From contig RHLJ01000003.1 in the NCBI GenBank assembly GCA_003712055.1, positions 1-64,000 of the forward strand: a stretch of DNA of 64,000 nt, in the 5' to 3' direction. A program made the translations under genes and the position numbers. Positions 47,301-54,717 of the stretch are shown in pieces; the first letter of the stretch is position 1; each line of letters begins with the position of its first letter. Source of the DNA: Balneola sp. GTDB taxonomy: Bacteria; Bacteroidota; Rhodothermia; Balneolales; Balneolaceae. The notes beneath the pieces are model-generated. The model was not told the DNA's origin. It searched no databases and worked only from the letters and a program-made list of their open reading frames with translations.

Positions 47301-47619
47301 TTTACTAGCTCCAGTAAGACAGCGGGCGGTTTTAGATTCTGAAATTCCTACTGAGTTTTCTTTGAGCCAGAATTACCCTAATCCATTTAACCCAAGTACT
47401 ACCTTAAATGTAAGTTTGCCTATAAAAGCTCACCTCAGCATTGTCATATACAATATTCTAGGACAAAAAGTAGCAACAATAGCTAATGAAGAGCTCCCGG
47501 CTGGAATACATTACATACAATGGGATACAAGCGCACTTGGATTGTCTTCCGGGGTTTACTTTGCCGAAATGAAGGCGGATAAATTCACCCAAATAAGAAA
47601 AATGACACTCATTAAATAA
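41305..47619 (+). CDS. giant multidomain secreted protein with T9SS sorting signal
   Basis: A 2104-residue protein with signal peptide (about 1-26). Domain order seen: FnIII-like (about 75-165), LamG/concanavalin-like (about 190-385, GRSLSFDGSDDKLDA and GYWRLDEGTGDLAFDLTS), several carboxypeptidase-like beta repeats (about 395-640), a large middle region I do not recognise, an SbsA/Big_5-like domain (about 1370-1465) and a BACON-like segment (about 1475-1570). Two copies of the module also found in the next gene follow (about 1572-1675 and 1895-2005). The C-terminal T9SS type-A sorting domain contains NYPNPFNPSTT. Probably an adhesin or surface-layer protein. Confidence 0.85.
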   Translation: MNTKLFPGIMLFLSLIGSCHLELVAQTYNTGRTTIVNGATGTIKSGEYNSSIVIGEPFVLSTKGLNNSTSTGLWGLQLNSPSSPNISASEGDFSDKVEITWQLESLSPAPGKGYHVFRDGNLLARLSFSDTSYTDSNVKAGVFYFYTITAINNFGESVLGNTTGFVNPNGVITGTIETSKKRPVSDVEVSLSPVVGRSLSFDGSDDKLDAVSSEVSTLNSLIDTSFTFSMWVNPSSTGTDRMLGGGQFQDVSGESYPFALYTSGDKFAASLTTSFGEQLLTGTTTFITSQWYHVVLTYSTSKGVQLLVDGNIEADASTNGSLEEFISFLIGEDINSTSGLARWDGLIDEIRLWDIHRDTTSIQTDKDRTISGKTENLIGYWRLDEGTGDLAFDLTSQKIKLNIEGASFSTTHATLPASAITDSLGNYEIEGIFYDTGTTFDVTPTKALHTFTPSLRNATLSTSNTGVNNVDFEDDSQISVEGFVKFSGTECFEQEVEILVNGNSTIPKTFTDSNGEFTLEFEPGTSVTIGPSKNDHPFSPINYVIENINEPLAGVEFKDNDLVDLSIHFAGGACRYPIGKATVTVRTLDGCFSQTFETDASGFAVLRNIPSNKYEVILTPEDPNITFDGIEIDLSAGSDTVEFIYRAPLEAEIELLTNTRHVNDIPVLRMAAEGQDTTLFKMILREEYKNSTTGALNYCYIDSGTVKIDDKIALKETNRTITFKNPDITRKDSMPVYKMIVGRPNFLDGGERPYQKELQITGKDVDGREATGEFWAYVQGHQTVGNSFITTAPNRPLFVLRDPPGDKSFSEITKEYTLTYANSFEVKLAEDREFETVEVGGIDEIEGEGVLIETLEQVRDENQVGSKTTYGVDLKSRKTITFEEVLKTDESAESADGKHDIIAGAAHNYRYGVVQSLRVNDDGSVEISKRLGIEPDGFQTFYYYTVGFIEEVLIPNLKQTPDFNVNVDIQKEVENWERHLEFHNQLTSQNFLGLLNIPQVLPDQLFKNNISFSAGAPYEAIAGYQSVSSIEWEDEIEIKSEVTDDIITTVAGSGEGFKTKLKTTYSEDSEREIEFEGSTETRIVLDDATEGDAFSVDIETDVLGFPLYKLKGGQSTNPWEENTSKRDNVSLTMDSYQAVNVPPTGEAQFTLNIGNESETDEERVYEVRLIPESNPDGAVLKVGGKALPATNSFTIPAGETVQASLTVERGPEAFEYDSLMLMAYAPGQYDLWLSTENRHFLDAVDTVFFNVQFSKACGSDVAIANFNNFVINQYDSTAFPVQVFGYNPNDPDFDQLLLEYQHAGEDFWIIADSVRSDSIGIQDFYFMSWDYNDLADGAFNLRVKSVCVDGTVSESNHLNGIIDRSSPTIFGELSPANNGSLGFNQEIAITFNERIDTTTLFVDQIRLFNTEEDREIPMRFSTDGFTIILTPEEQNRFIEGVRLRAEIDTLADIHGNWISSPIEWEFEVDRNPIRWNQKTLSEAVFTDITTVFSIPLRNIGQQTSSFTLTNIPDWISVTPVEGEIGANGKVDIQLSITDEINFGQYFDTLTVETSEGDEPLQLDIRALQRPPIWQVEPLDFEYQMSVVGEVVLKGTPSSDSFDIVAAFVDGECRGFASPQLVEETGQYLLFLNLYSNVQNGEEITFRLWDAEDAEEYWELNDSFSFEANTVMGSLSSPIEFNSEGDVAQHVTLNKGWTWFTEHLTNTEEKSQINNALSGISFGEGDRIISQSRFESWSTSGNRWVPGKMQFSSSETYHINTDSAKTITFIGQEIDPDAQTITLTPGNTWIGYPIRRNVQINTALANLNATEGSVIRNQTQFAEYLGGNINQWIGSLNLLRAGDGFIYTSTSDDTLSFSYNTGSTNQKIHTNSENQSPVKNLPVTKGIISSQYSQKEAVESRLKWELSVYEHQYNMPVILGFDEIELDSSWVVGAFINDEIAGIGRLNLIPLVGEYRSYLMVYHSIATADSVSFKLLNPESEEIIGLNNKVIFSDTHHTGSLLAPVRQRAVLDSEIPTEFSLSQNYPNPFNPSTTLNVSLPIKAHLSIVIYNILGQKVATIANEELPAGIHYIQWDTSALGLSSGVYFAEMKADKFTQIRKMTLIK

Positions 47620-47629
47620 CAGGAAAGCT

Positions 47630-48043
47630 ATGAAGATTCAATTGATAACTTTTTATCTCTGCCTTTCTTTTGTCGCTTTTTTCGGATGTAAAAAAGAATC
47701 AGGTGTTTTGGTTTTTGAGGATGATCCTTCCGAATGGAGTATAGACCCCAGCTCCTATCAGCATTATATGAGCGTTGTGGCTTTTGCCTCTTCTTCATCT
47801 GATACTTCTGATATTCTTGCTGCTTTTCACGATAATGATCTTCAAGGCTTTACCACAGGTGAAGTACATCAGGGAAGAGTAATCCATTTCTTATTAGTCT
47901 ATAACAATCAAACTACAGGGAAAATAGGGTTTCGGCTATACCAATCCGGCGAAGACAGAGTCATTGGCTCAGTAGATAGTATATCATTTAATTCCGGAGC
48001 TGGATTAGGTACTCCGGATAACCCTTATGAAATTGAGTTCTAG
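47630..48043 (+). CDS. lipoprotein sharing a module with the giant surface protein
   Basis: A 137-residue lipoprotein (lipobox FFGC, Cys20). Its mature part, starting near WSIDPSSYQHYMSVVAFASS and ending LGTPDNPYEIEF, aligns with two modules in the 41305-47619 protein: WQVEPLDFEYQMSVVGEV...SLSSPIEF and LKWELSVYEHQYNMPVIL...GSLLAPV. Shared features are the Y-x-M/S start, SDTSDILAAFHD (D-x-V-A/G-A-F), L-x-V-Y-N and a final GxLxxPxEI/F. It may anchor or cap the giant protein. Its TAG stop overlaps the stop of the opposite-strand gene within one CTAG. Confidence 0.75.
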   Translation: MKIQLITFYLCLSFVAFFGCKKESGVLVFEDDPSEWSIDPSSYQHYMSVVAFASSSSDTSDILAAFHDNDLQGFTTGEVHQGRVIHFLLVYNNQTTGKIGFRLYQSGEDRVIGSVDSISFNSGAGLGTPDNPYEIEF

Positions 48044-48933
48044 CTATTCTGTATTCGATCTTTAATTTCGTACTTGTCTAACAACTCTCTCATCTTCTTT
48101 GAAAAGGCCGTTTGGTAATAAGCAGGCATCCGGTCCGAATGGTCAAAAAACCTGTGATACTTTTCTTCCAGATGTGGGTAATGACGTTTTATAGCTCTCA
48201 TTACGAGCTGTTTACTATCTGCAAGTCCTGAACCAAACAAAGAAATAGTAGCAGGGAAAATATAGTCCACACCAAGTCTTTTAAAGGTTGAAAAAGCTAA
48301 TTCAAGTTGTTCAGTGGTGTCTGATATATAGGGAATCAAAGGCATCAAACTAATCCCGGTTGTTAACCCTGAGTTTTTGACTTCTTCCACAGCTTTTAAT
48401 CTATCTGAAGGAGTTGTTGCTCCCGGTTCGAATATTCTGGCTACCTCATCCTGAAGTGTGGAAAAGGAAAAGGAGACCATCGCACTTCCTTCAAGTTTAC
48501 CTCCCAAGTCTTCTGGCAGAATAGAGACTCTATTTATCTCCTTGATCAAATCAATATCCCGAACTATGAGATCGGACTTGGTAATCATATGAACCGGAAA
48601 CCGATACTCTAAAATCACCTCTAACAATTGTCTGGTTAATCCAAGCTCTTCTTCAACTTTCAAATATGGATCGGTAGCGGATGAAAGCACAATAATTCCA
48701 TACTGTTGCTTCTTAGCCCTTCTTGCCAATTCCTTTTCCAACAATCCAACAGCATTCACTTTAACTGCTAATTTTTTCTCCATGTGTTCGCCATATTTAC
48801 TACCTCTTATATAGCAGTACAAGCAGTTGAAAGAGCATGCGCTAAATGGATTTAGCGTATAATCGTCCAGAAACCAGGGGTCTCTCCTCTTGGTTTTGTT
48901 GAGTATGGTTTTGCTTTCAATTTCTGAGACCAT
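48040..48933 (-). CDS. radical SAM protein, SPL-like group
   Basis: A 297-residue radical SAM enzyme with the CSFNCLYC iron-sulfur motif (three Cys, about residues 33-40), preceded by DPWFLDDYTLNPFSA. The sequence resembles the group often annotated as spore photoproduct lyase-like or Rv2578c-like radical SAM proteins (SSATDPYLKVEEELGLTRQL, HMITKSDLIVRDIDLI, EPGATTPSDRLKAVEEVKNS). Real substrates of this group are mostly unknown. It overlaps the upstream gene by 17 nt and lies among DNA-alkylation-repair-like genes, which makes a nucleic-acid role plausible. Confidence 0.82.
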   Translation of the reverse strand: MVSEIESKTILNKTKRRDPWFLDDYTLNPFSACSFNCLYCYIRGSKYGEHMEKKLAVKVNAVGLLEKELARRAKKQQYGIIVLSSATDPYLKVEEELGLTRQLLEVILEYRFPVHMITKSDLIVRDIDLIKEINRVSILPEDLGGKLEGSAMVSFSFSTLQDEVARIFEPGATTPSDRLKAVEEVKNSGLTTGISLMPLIPYISDTTEQLELAFSTFKRLGVDYIFPATISLFGSGLADSKQLVMRAIKRHYPHLEEKYHRFFDHSDRMPAYYQTAFSKKMRELLDKYEIKDRIQNS

Positions 48934-49747
48934 AACTATGCCTGCTTAAGCCAATCTTGATCTTGGTTCTAAACCACGAGCCAACCCCTTTACTGTAAAT
49001 CTCTTCCTCAAATTTTTGAATGATATCAGGATGGAATTTAGCCGTAGTCTTGGCTGCCCAGCCAATTCCTCTTCTGATATGATGATCTTTTGCTCCAGAA
49101 AGGCTGAGCAACACTTTAAAGGCTTCTTCAACTTCTGGCTTGGGGAGTCCCCATTTAATGGCGTTATGACAACCAGATCCAATCGCCCGAACCACCCACT
49201 TACTCTCATGGCTTTTTAGCTTCTCGAAAGTATCAATCATTCTTCCCGGATAATTCAGAAAAGCATGTCCAAATACTCTTTCTCCGATGATGTCTGATAC
49301 ATACCAATCCCAGGATTCAGAGATATATTTGATTGCTTTGTTGATAGATTCATCAAAATTCAGTCCAAGTCTGAGCTTAAGAATGGTGCCTATAAGTACA
49401 TTTTCTCCAATGGTCTGTGACCCTGTAAGCTTTTCACAGATTTCCAGATGTTCCTCAGGCTTTACTCTATGTACTATTTCTTGTCCGCAATATTCAAGAA
49501 GTGGAAATTTTACTTTATAGCTTAAAATCCTTTGATGAATGGCTGCCGCAAAAGAGTCAATACCTCCTGCTTCTAATGAAGAAAAGCATTCTTCAAGTTC
49601 TCTTTTGATTTCAGATTTTCTCGATATTTCTTCCAAGAGGTGTTCTTTTAGTACCTTTTCTTCTCCATGAAGAATGTAATGAATTAAATAGTGATGAAAA
49701 CTTTCCAAAAAGAATTCAGGCTTACAGCAAAACCTCGAGGCTTCCAT
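48917..49747 (-). CDS. HEAT-like / DNA-alkylation-repair-like protein
   Basis: Up to 276 residues, alpha-helical throughout, with the helical-repeat style of DNA alkylation repair proteins (ESKWVVRAIGSGCHNAIKWG, HHIRRGIGWAAKTTAKFHPD). The conserved WVVRAI/IRRGIGWA segments align loosely with AlkD-type HEAT repeats. The first ATG (49747) makes a 57-nt head-to-head overlap with the YjbQ gene; the true start is more likely a TTG near 49708. Overlaps the radical SAM gene at its 3' end. Confidence 0.6.
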   Translation of the reverse strand: MEASRFCCKPEFFLESFHHYLIHYILHGEEKVLKEHLLEEISRKSEIKRELEECFSSLEAGGIDSFAAAIHQRILSYKVKFPLLEYCGQEIVHRVKPEEHLEICEKLTGSQTIGENVLIGTILKLRLGLNFDESINKAIKYISESWDWYVSDIIGERVFGHAFLNYPGRMIDTFEKLKSHESKWVVRAIGSGCHNAIKWGLPKPEVEEAFKVLLSLSGAKDHHIRRGIGWAAKTTAKFHPDIIQKFEEEIYSKGVGSWFRTKIKIGLSRHSYGLRN

Positions 49748-50116
49748 TTAATCACTCGGGAAGTTTTGGATCATCTGCCTGAACTAAAAGAGATCGACAC
49801 CGGAATAGCTCATATTTTTATTCAACATACCAGTGCCAGCTTAACAATCAATGAAAATGCTGACCCAACCGTTAGAGAAGACTTTGAAACGCATTTCAGG
49901 AGAGCTGTACCTGAGGATATGAGCCTATACCAACATACCTATGAAGGAGCTGATGATATGACGTCACATATAAAAAGCTCTATTCTTGGCTCTTCCGTTT
50001 CTATTCCAATTACCAATGGACGTTTCAATCTTGGAACCTGGCAGGGAGTTTATTTATGTGAGCATCGGATTCATGGTGGAAGCAGAAAACTGGTAGTAAC
50101 ATTAATGGGAGTCTAA
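49691..50116 (+). CDS. yjbQ: YjbQ/UPF0047 family protein
   Basis: A 141-residue member of the YjbQ family, annotated elsewhere as secondary thiamine-phosphate synthase from weak biochemical evidence. Diagnostic segments are IFIQHTSASLTINENADPTV, the H-x-E region GADDMTSHIKSSILGSS and LGTWQGVYLCEHR. The metal-binding histidines of the family are present. The start is either GTG 49691 or ATG 49694. It is 12 nt upstream of the DNA-alkylation-repair-like gene. Confidence 0.88.
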   Translation: MMKTFQKEFRLTAKPRGFHLITREVLDHLPELKEIDTGIAHIFIQHTSASLTINENADPTVREDFETHFRRAVPEDMSLYQHTYEGADDMTSHIKSSILGSSVSIPITNGRFNLGTWQGVYLCEHRIHGGSRKLVVTLMGV

Positions 50117-50128
50117 AAGAGGTTATCG

Positions 50129-50899
50129 ATGGCTTATAAACAACTAAAACTATGGTTTGACGGAGAACTGGCTACTCTTTTGGGGAATAAGATCATTGAA
50201 GCAGGACATTCTATTGATGTAGCTGCTTTTTCGACATCTATCGATGAACAGGTTCAGCCTTTAGAGCTAAAAGACCGGGTAGAAGTGATAGCCGATGAAC
50301 TGGATAGCTTTTTGGGAAAGAGCTATCTGAGAAACCTCACTGTTCTGCTTTCTATTCTCGGACCTGAAAATGAAGAAGAAACCGGGATGTTCGCCAATTT
50401 TTACTGGGTGATGCCCATTGCCAAATTCATTGAGAAGTACGGACTAGATAACTTTGAAGAATCCATGAATGGTATTAAAGAAATCACCAAAAGAAATACC
50501 GGTGAATACACCATTCGGCCATATATAGAGAAATACCCTGAAAGAACCATCGAGGTGATGGAAGAATGGTCTAAGGATTCCAACTTTCATGTTCGACGGC
50601 TTGCAAGCGAAGGAGGTAGACCACGTTTGCCATGGGCACCAAAGCTTGATCAATTTATAGATGATCCAAGCCCGCTGCTACCTATTCTTGAAAACCTGAA
50701 AGATGACACGAAGAAATATATACAGAAATCAGTGGCGAATTGCCTGAATGATATTTTGAAGGACAATCCTGAGATCGCAAAAGCTATAATTGAAAACTGG
50801 AAAAAAGATGCGACCAAAGAAAGAGCTTGGATCATTAAACACGCTCTACGCAATCTTCTAAAAAAAGAAGATGCATGGGCGTTATTGATAGTAAAGTAA
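50129..50899 (+). CDS. DNA alkylation repair protein, AlkC/AlkD-like
   Basis: A 256-residue helical-repeat protein. The segment NFHVRRLASEGGRPRLPWAP is a strong signature of AlkC-type DNA alkylation repair proteins, which excise N3-alkylated adenine. The C-terminal repeats (KYIQKSVANCLNDILKDNPE, RAWIIKHALRNLLKKED) are HEAT-like. It follows the YjbQ gene by 12 nt and probably shares its transcript. No terminator is obvious; a repeat element follows. Confidence 0.85.
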   Translation: MAYKQLKLWFDGELATLLGNKIIEAGHSIDVAAFSTSIDEQVQPLELKDRVEVIADELDSFLGKSYLRNLTVLLSILGPENEEETGMFANFYWVMPIAKFIEKYGLDNFEESMNGIKEITKRNTGEYTIRPYIEKYPERTIEVMEEWSKDSNFHVRRLASEGGRPRLPWAPKLDQFIDDPSPLLPILENLKDDTKKYIQKSVANCLNDILKDNPEIAKAIIENWKKDATKERAWIIKHALRNLLKKEDAWALLIVK

Positions 50900-51112
50900 T
50901 ATGAATTCGGGATAAGAAGCTTATGAAACTTCACCGTTTCTTAGTCATTCCCGAGGAGGCGGGAATCTAGATTTAGCTTTTACAAGCAGAACTTACTTTT
51001 GATCTGAATCCAAATTCCGGCTTTCGCCCGCCTTCCAAAGTCTCATACGGAGGGAAGGCTGCGGAATGACGCATTCTGGCGTTTAAAGAGCCTCGTTTCC
51101 TGGACTTCTATT
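50900..51112. other. intergenic region containing a repeat element
   Basis: Contains the MITE-like element described separately and no reading frame of useful length. The left part (50900-50943) and right part (51071-51112) show nothing recognisable. Confidence 0.5.
50944..51070. repeat. MITE/REP-like palindromic element
   Basis: Ends are inverted: GTCATTCC (50944-50951) and GGAATGAC (51063-51070). Inside are hairpins ATTCCCG/CGGGAAT near the left end and ATTCCG/CGGAAT with GCCTTCC/GGGAAGGC at the right. This resembles the CATTCCCG palindromic intergenic repeats of many bacteria. No transposase is encoded nearby. Confidence 0.55.
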
Positions 51113-51150
51113 AAAACAAAAAGTAGGCTTCCCAGTCAGAGAATACCTAC
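51113..51150 (-). terminator. terminator after the DUF4249-like gene
   Basis: On the minus strand GTAGGT/GCCTAC with an inner TTCTC/GGGAA stem (51123-51150) is followed by TTTTTGTTTT. It would end the TonB-receptor/lipoprotein transcript. Confidence 0.7.
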
Positions 51151-51178
51151 ATAGCTATAGGAAATTATCCCTAAAAAA

Positions 51179-51997
51179 TTAGCCCTTCTCTATGCTAAAA
51201 ATCAGTGTATCACTACTAAACGAAGTGAATATTCCCAATCCGTTTTCAACATTTGAAGGAGGCTCTGATAAATTCCTGGAATCCTGATCTCCCGATTCAT
51301 ACAGATCCACATATTCCTGATTTACATGATATAGAACCACCTGATATCTCCCGTAATGGGTTAGCGTAAATGGGATCACATTGAATACATCCAGATTGGT
51401 GGGCTCTATTTCAAAACTCAAATTTCGTTCGTTATCTCCAAAATCGATAGTAACTATCTCCTCGGGATCGCTCTCTATATTCTCTACTCTGGCGAAATAG
51501 TAGTTTCCTTCCGGGTTATCCCAATAGATTTCAATGTTTGGTATTTCTGTTCGCTCAAATAAATCCTGGAGTTCATTGATTTGTTCAATTTCAATTCTTG
51601 GATCAGATACCGATAAACCCTGTGGTTTCTCTGGTACCGTTGTGCTTGAAACTATTCGCTCCCCGAAATATTCAAAGGAAAGTACGTATGTATTTCCATC
51701 TATAATTTGAAGGTCGTTGCCTTCGTAAAGATAGGCACCTGATTCATTACCATCAGGGCTAAGTAAATAACTCGTATCATTCCATTCGATAAGAACATTT
51801 GCATCATTGATGGAAAAATCTTCCTCCTCTTCAGAAATAAATGGAATAAGTCGGCTTATATGTATTGAATTGACCGGGTTTCCTGAATAGATAAATCCTT
51901 CTACCACCACTTCTTCAGTAACTGATAGATTTACCGTCCCATCAGAACACGAAGTCAGGGTAATCATGGCAGCAATTAAGAGTGCTCTTGATTTCAT
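51179..51997 (-). CDS. DUF4249-like lipoprotein
   Basis: A 272-residue lipoprotein (lipobox LTSC, Cys17). The domain order and motifs (NAILVEWNDT-like NANVLIEWNDTSYLLS, LQIIDGNTYVLSFEYFGERI, TTVPEKPQGLSV) fit the DUF4249 family, which in Bacteroidota is usually encoded next to a TonB-dependent receptor. It sits 5 nt after the receptor gene, so it is probably a periplasmic or outer-membrane accessory. Substrate unknown. Confidence 0.8.
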   Translation of the reverse strand: MKSRALLIAAMITLTSCSDGTVNLSVTEEVVVEGFIYSGNPVNSIHISRLIPFISEEEEDFSINDANVLIEWNDTSYLLSPDGNESGAYLYEGNDLQIIDGNTYVLSFEYFGERIVSSTTVPEKPQGLSVSDPRIEIEQINELQDLFERTEIPNIEIYWDNPEGNYYFARVENIESDPEEIVTIDFGDNERNLSFEIEPTNLDVFNVIPFTLTHYGRYQVVLYHVNQEYVDLYESGDQDSRNLSEPPSNVENGLGIFTSFSSDTLIFSIEKG

Positions 51998-52002
51998 TAT
52001 GC

Positions 52003-54717
52003 TTAAAACTTGATGTTGAAAAATATGTTTGGGGTAAAACCAATGGTGTTTACATCGGTTGTAATCAGATCACCTTCGATGACTTCAAACTTCTTGTACC
52101 AGGTATTGGTATTGTTGTAAGCATTGAAGATGGATAGTCCTACTTCAGCCCATACCCCGGAACCCCAATCCCATCCATAGGTTCCGGAAAGATCTAGTCG
52201 GTGATAATCTGCTAACCGATATGCATTTTTATCCCCTACTGACACATAGGTGTTGGTTACTCCATCAAGAAGCGTAATTTCATACCCGCCAGTTGGGCTT
52301 GTATAAGGCTTTCCAGTTGCATATACCCATGTTCCTGACAGGTTGAAATCTCCCAGACGAAGGCTGTTTACTAATTTAAACTCATGCGTTTGGTCATGAA
52401 GCGCCGGGTAAGGATCTTCGGATAAATCGGGAAATTCATGAATGGTCTCACTCAAAGTGTACCCCAACCAACCAGTATATTTGCCAAACTTTTTCTGAGC
52501 AAGAAATTCAATCCCTCTTGAATAGCCTGTTCCTTCATAAAAGAATTCATCCAGTTGAGTAGTCCTGGAATTCAAGAAGCCAGAGTTTGTAAACCTTAAT
52601 GTGTACTCAGAAAGACCTGTCATGTCTTTGTGATATCCTTCGATATCGAACAAAAAACCAGCCGTTTCATAAGATATCCCCGCTATATAATGGGTAGCCG
52701 AGCTAACCGGGTTAAGCTCATCATTAGCTAACAGCCAAAAATCCCTGCTTCCCTGAGACACATCCTCACGAACTACTCTTGTAACGAATTGATTGAAGTA
52801 GCCCCACGCCCCTTTAAGGGTTAAGGAAGGGGTGACCTTAAAAGAAAAGGAAGCGCGAGGCTCAACATAGGTATCATTCGTTTCGCTGTACTGATTGATT
52901 CTAACCCCATAATTCAAGGTCAATCGGTCAAAGAGTTTCCAGCTGTCCTGGATATATCCGGCCAGTACAGATCCTTTGTCATTCCTATCTAGTACTACCG
53001 AGGTATCATTTCTGATTTGGGTGTAATCAACATTGTTATAAGTGTACTGAAGACCAAAGGATATAGTATGATTTTGATTGAGCTGAAAATCATTATCGTT
53101 CTTGAAAGTAAAATCAATCACATTATTGTCTTCAAGAGTACCATCCCGAACTTCAAAAGTAGAGTCAGCTCGAGTTATTTCGTTGGTGGTAAATAAATCC
53201 CGATTTGTAAAGTATTTTGAGTAGGACAGCACAGAGTTAGAATACAATCTATTGTTCCATTGACGTCCCCAACGAAGACTTGAACCTACATTACCCCAAT
53301 CATTGATGTCTTTGGTATCATTTGTAAAACCAAAGTTTGATTCGCTCCCACCTCCTCCGAATACTCCACTAAACTGACTACTATTAAAATCACTCGAGTT
53401 GTCCAGTTTATCCTGCCCGTTATAGAAGGAAAAGGAAAGGATATCGCTATTACTAGGTCTATATGTAGCTTTTGCGTTTAAATCATAAAAGTAAAAAGCA
53501 GGTTCTGTTTCAGTAGCTCCGAATCGGGCTTGCGGACCAACATTACCCTGATCACTATCTGATTCCTCTTCGAACAACCCAAAAATGTTGTTATAAATCC
53601 CGCTTTGTACAATATCGGTGTAGGATCTACGTGCTGATAAAAACATGGATCCTTTTCCATCGGCAAAGGGCAATTCTAATGATCCATTGGCACTTAGGGC
53701 ACTAATCCCAAAGTTTCCTGAAGCATTTTTTGTGTTCCCATTCTTTCCTGTCAGTACTGCTACGCTTGATAACCTTCCGCCATATTTGGGTTCAAACCCT
53801 CCTTTATAGAATTGTATATCCTTAACTGCATTAGAATTGAATGCACTGAAAAAACCATAAAAGTGATCCACGTGATAAACAGTAAAGCCATCAAATAAAA
53901 TGAGGTTTTGATCGGGAGTACCGCCCCTAACAAAAAGTCCGGAAGAGGTTTCGTTAGTAGCACTTATACCTGGAAGCATCTGGAGAGATCGGAAGATGTC
54001 CTTTTCCCCGAGACTAGGTAGAGAAGAAAGTTGAGCAGGAGAAATTGACACTGAACTTACCCCATTTGAAGCTTTGATCATATGTTCTTTTTGATCTGTA
54101 ACTACAATTTCTTCCAATTCTTCTGTAAACTGCTCAAGCTCGATGGTTATGAAATTTCCATCAATACTTTCTGGTAGCAACTGAAGTGTGAGCGTTTTAT
54201 ACCCAATGTATTGCGCCACAATGATGGAGGTATCACTTGGTGTGTTGAAAAGAGTGAAAAATCCATCAACATTTGAACTAGTACCTTTTTCAGTATCAGG
54301 TAAATATACCGTGGCATAGGGAAGTGTTTCTCCTGAACTTTGATCTATTATTTTGCCTTCAAGAGTGAAATTAACCCTTGTTGGATCGGGAGTTTTCTTA
54401 AGTCTCACTCCCTTTTTTCTAATTTTTACCGTTTTTCCTTCTACAAGAAAATCCACTTCAAATTCTTTTAAAAGAGCTTCGAATACTCGTTCAAGGGGTC
54501 GATTTGAAAATGAAACTCCAAGGACTTTTACATTTGAAACTACCTCTGATTCAAAATCGATTGTAATACCATAACGCTCTTCCAATGCTTCAAAAATGGA
54601 ATACAAATCTTGATTAAGGTATGTACCATTTACTAAAATTTCGGAATTGTCTTGAGCAATTAATGCCGTAGTTGAAACGATATAGATGAATAGTGAAAAA
54701 AGTGCTTTTCTGGGCAT
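52003..54717 (-). CDS. TonB-dependent receptor with N-terminal STN domain
   Basis: A 904-residue outer-membrane transporter. Signal peptide about 1-22; STN/secretin-like domain about 25-105; carboxypeptidase-like domain about 115-205 (GKIIDQSSGETLPYATVYLP); plug about 210-320 (EIVVTDQKEH, LFVRGGTPDQNLILFDGFTV); beta barrel to the end (FFNIKF). STN domains often indicate signalling to an anti-sigma factor, but none is seen here; the divergent LytS/LytTR pair is the neighbouring candidate regulator. Transported substrate unknown. Followed by a DUF4249-type partner. Confidence 0.9.
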   Translation of the reverse strand: MPRKALFSLFIYIVSTTALIAQDNSEILVNGTYLNQDLYSIFEALEERYGITIDFESEVVSNVKVLGVSFSNRPLERVFEALLKEFEVDFLVEGKTVKIRKKGVRLKKTPDPTRVNFTLEGKIIDQSSGETLPYATVYLPDTEKGTSSNVDGFFTLFNTPSDTSIIVAQYIGYKTLTLQLLPESIDGNFITIELEQFTEELEEIVVTDQKEHMIKASNGVSSVSISPAQLSSLPSLGEKDIFRSLQMLPGISATNETSSGLFVRGGTPDQNLILFDGFTVYHVDHFYGFFSAFNSNAVKDIQFYKGGFEPKYGGRLSSVAVLTGKNGNTKNASGNFGISALSANGSLELPFADGKGSMFLSARRSYTDIVQSGIYNNIFGLFEEESDSDQGNVGPQARFGATETEPAFYFYDLNAKATYRPSNSDILSFSFYNGQDKLDNSSDFNSSQFSGVFGGGGSESNFGFTNDTKDINDWGNVGSSLRWGRQWNNRLYSNSVLSYSKYFTNRDLFTTNEITRADSTFEVRDGTLEDNNVIDFTFKNDNDFQLNQNHTISFGLQYTYNNVDYTQIRNDTSVVLDRNDKGSVLAGYIQDSWKLFDRLTLNYGVRINQYSETNDTYVEPRASFSFKVTPSLTLKGAWGYFNQFVTRVVREDVSQGSRDFWLLANDELNPVSSATHYIAGISYETAGFLFDIEGYHKDMTGLSEYTLRFTNSGFLNSRTTQLDEFFYEGTGYSRGIEFLAQKKFGKYTGWLGYTLSETIHEFPDLSEDPYPALHDQTHEFKLVNSLRLGDFNLSGTWVYATGKPYTSPTGGYEITLLDGVTNTYVSVGDKNAYRLADYHRLDLSGTYGWDWGSGVWAEVGLSIFNAYNNTNTWYKKFEVIEGDLITTDVNTIGFTPNIFFNIKF

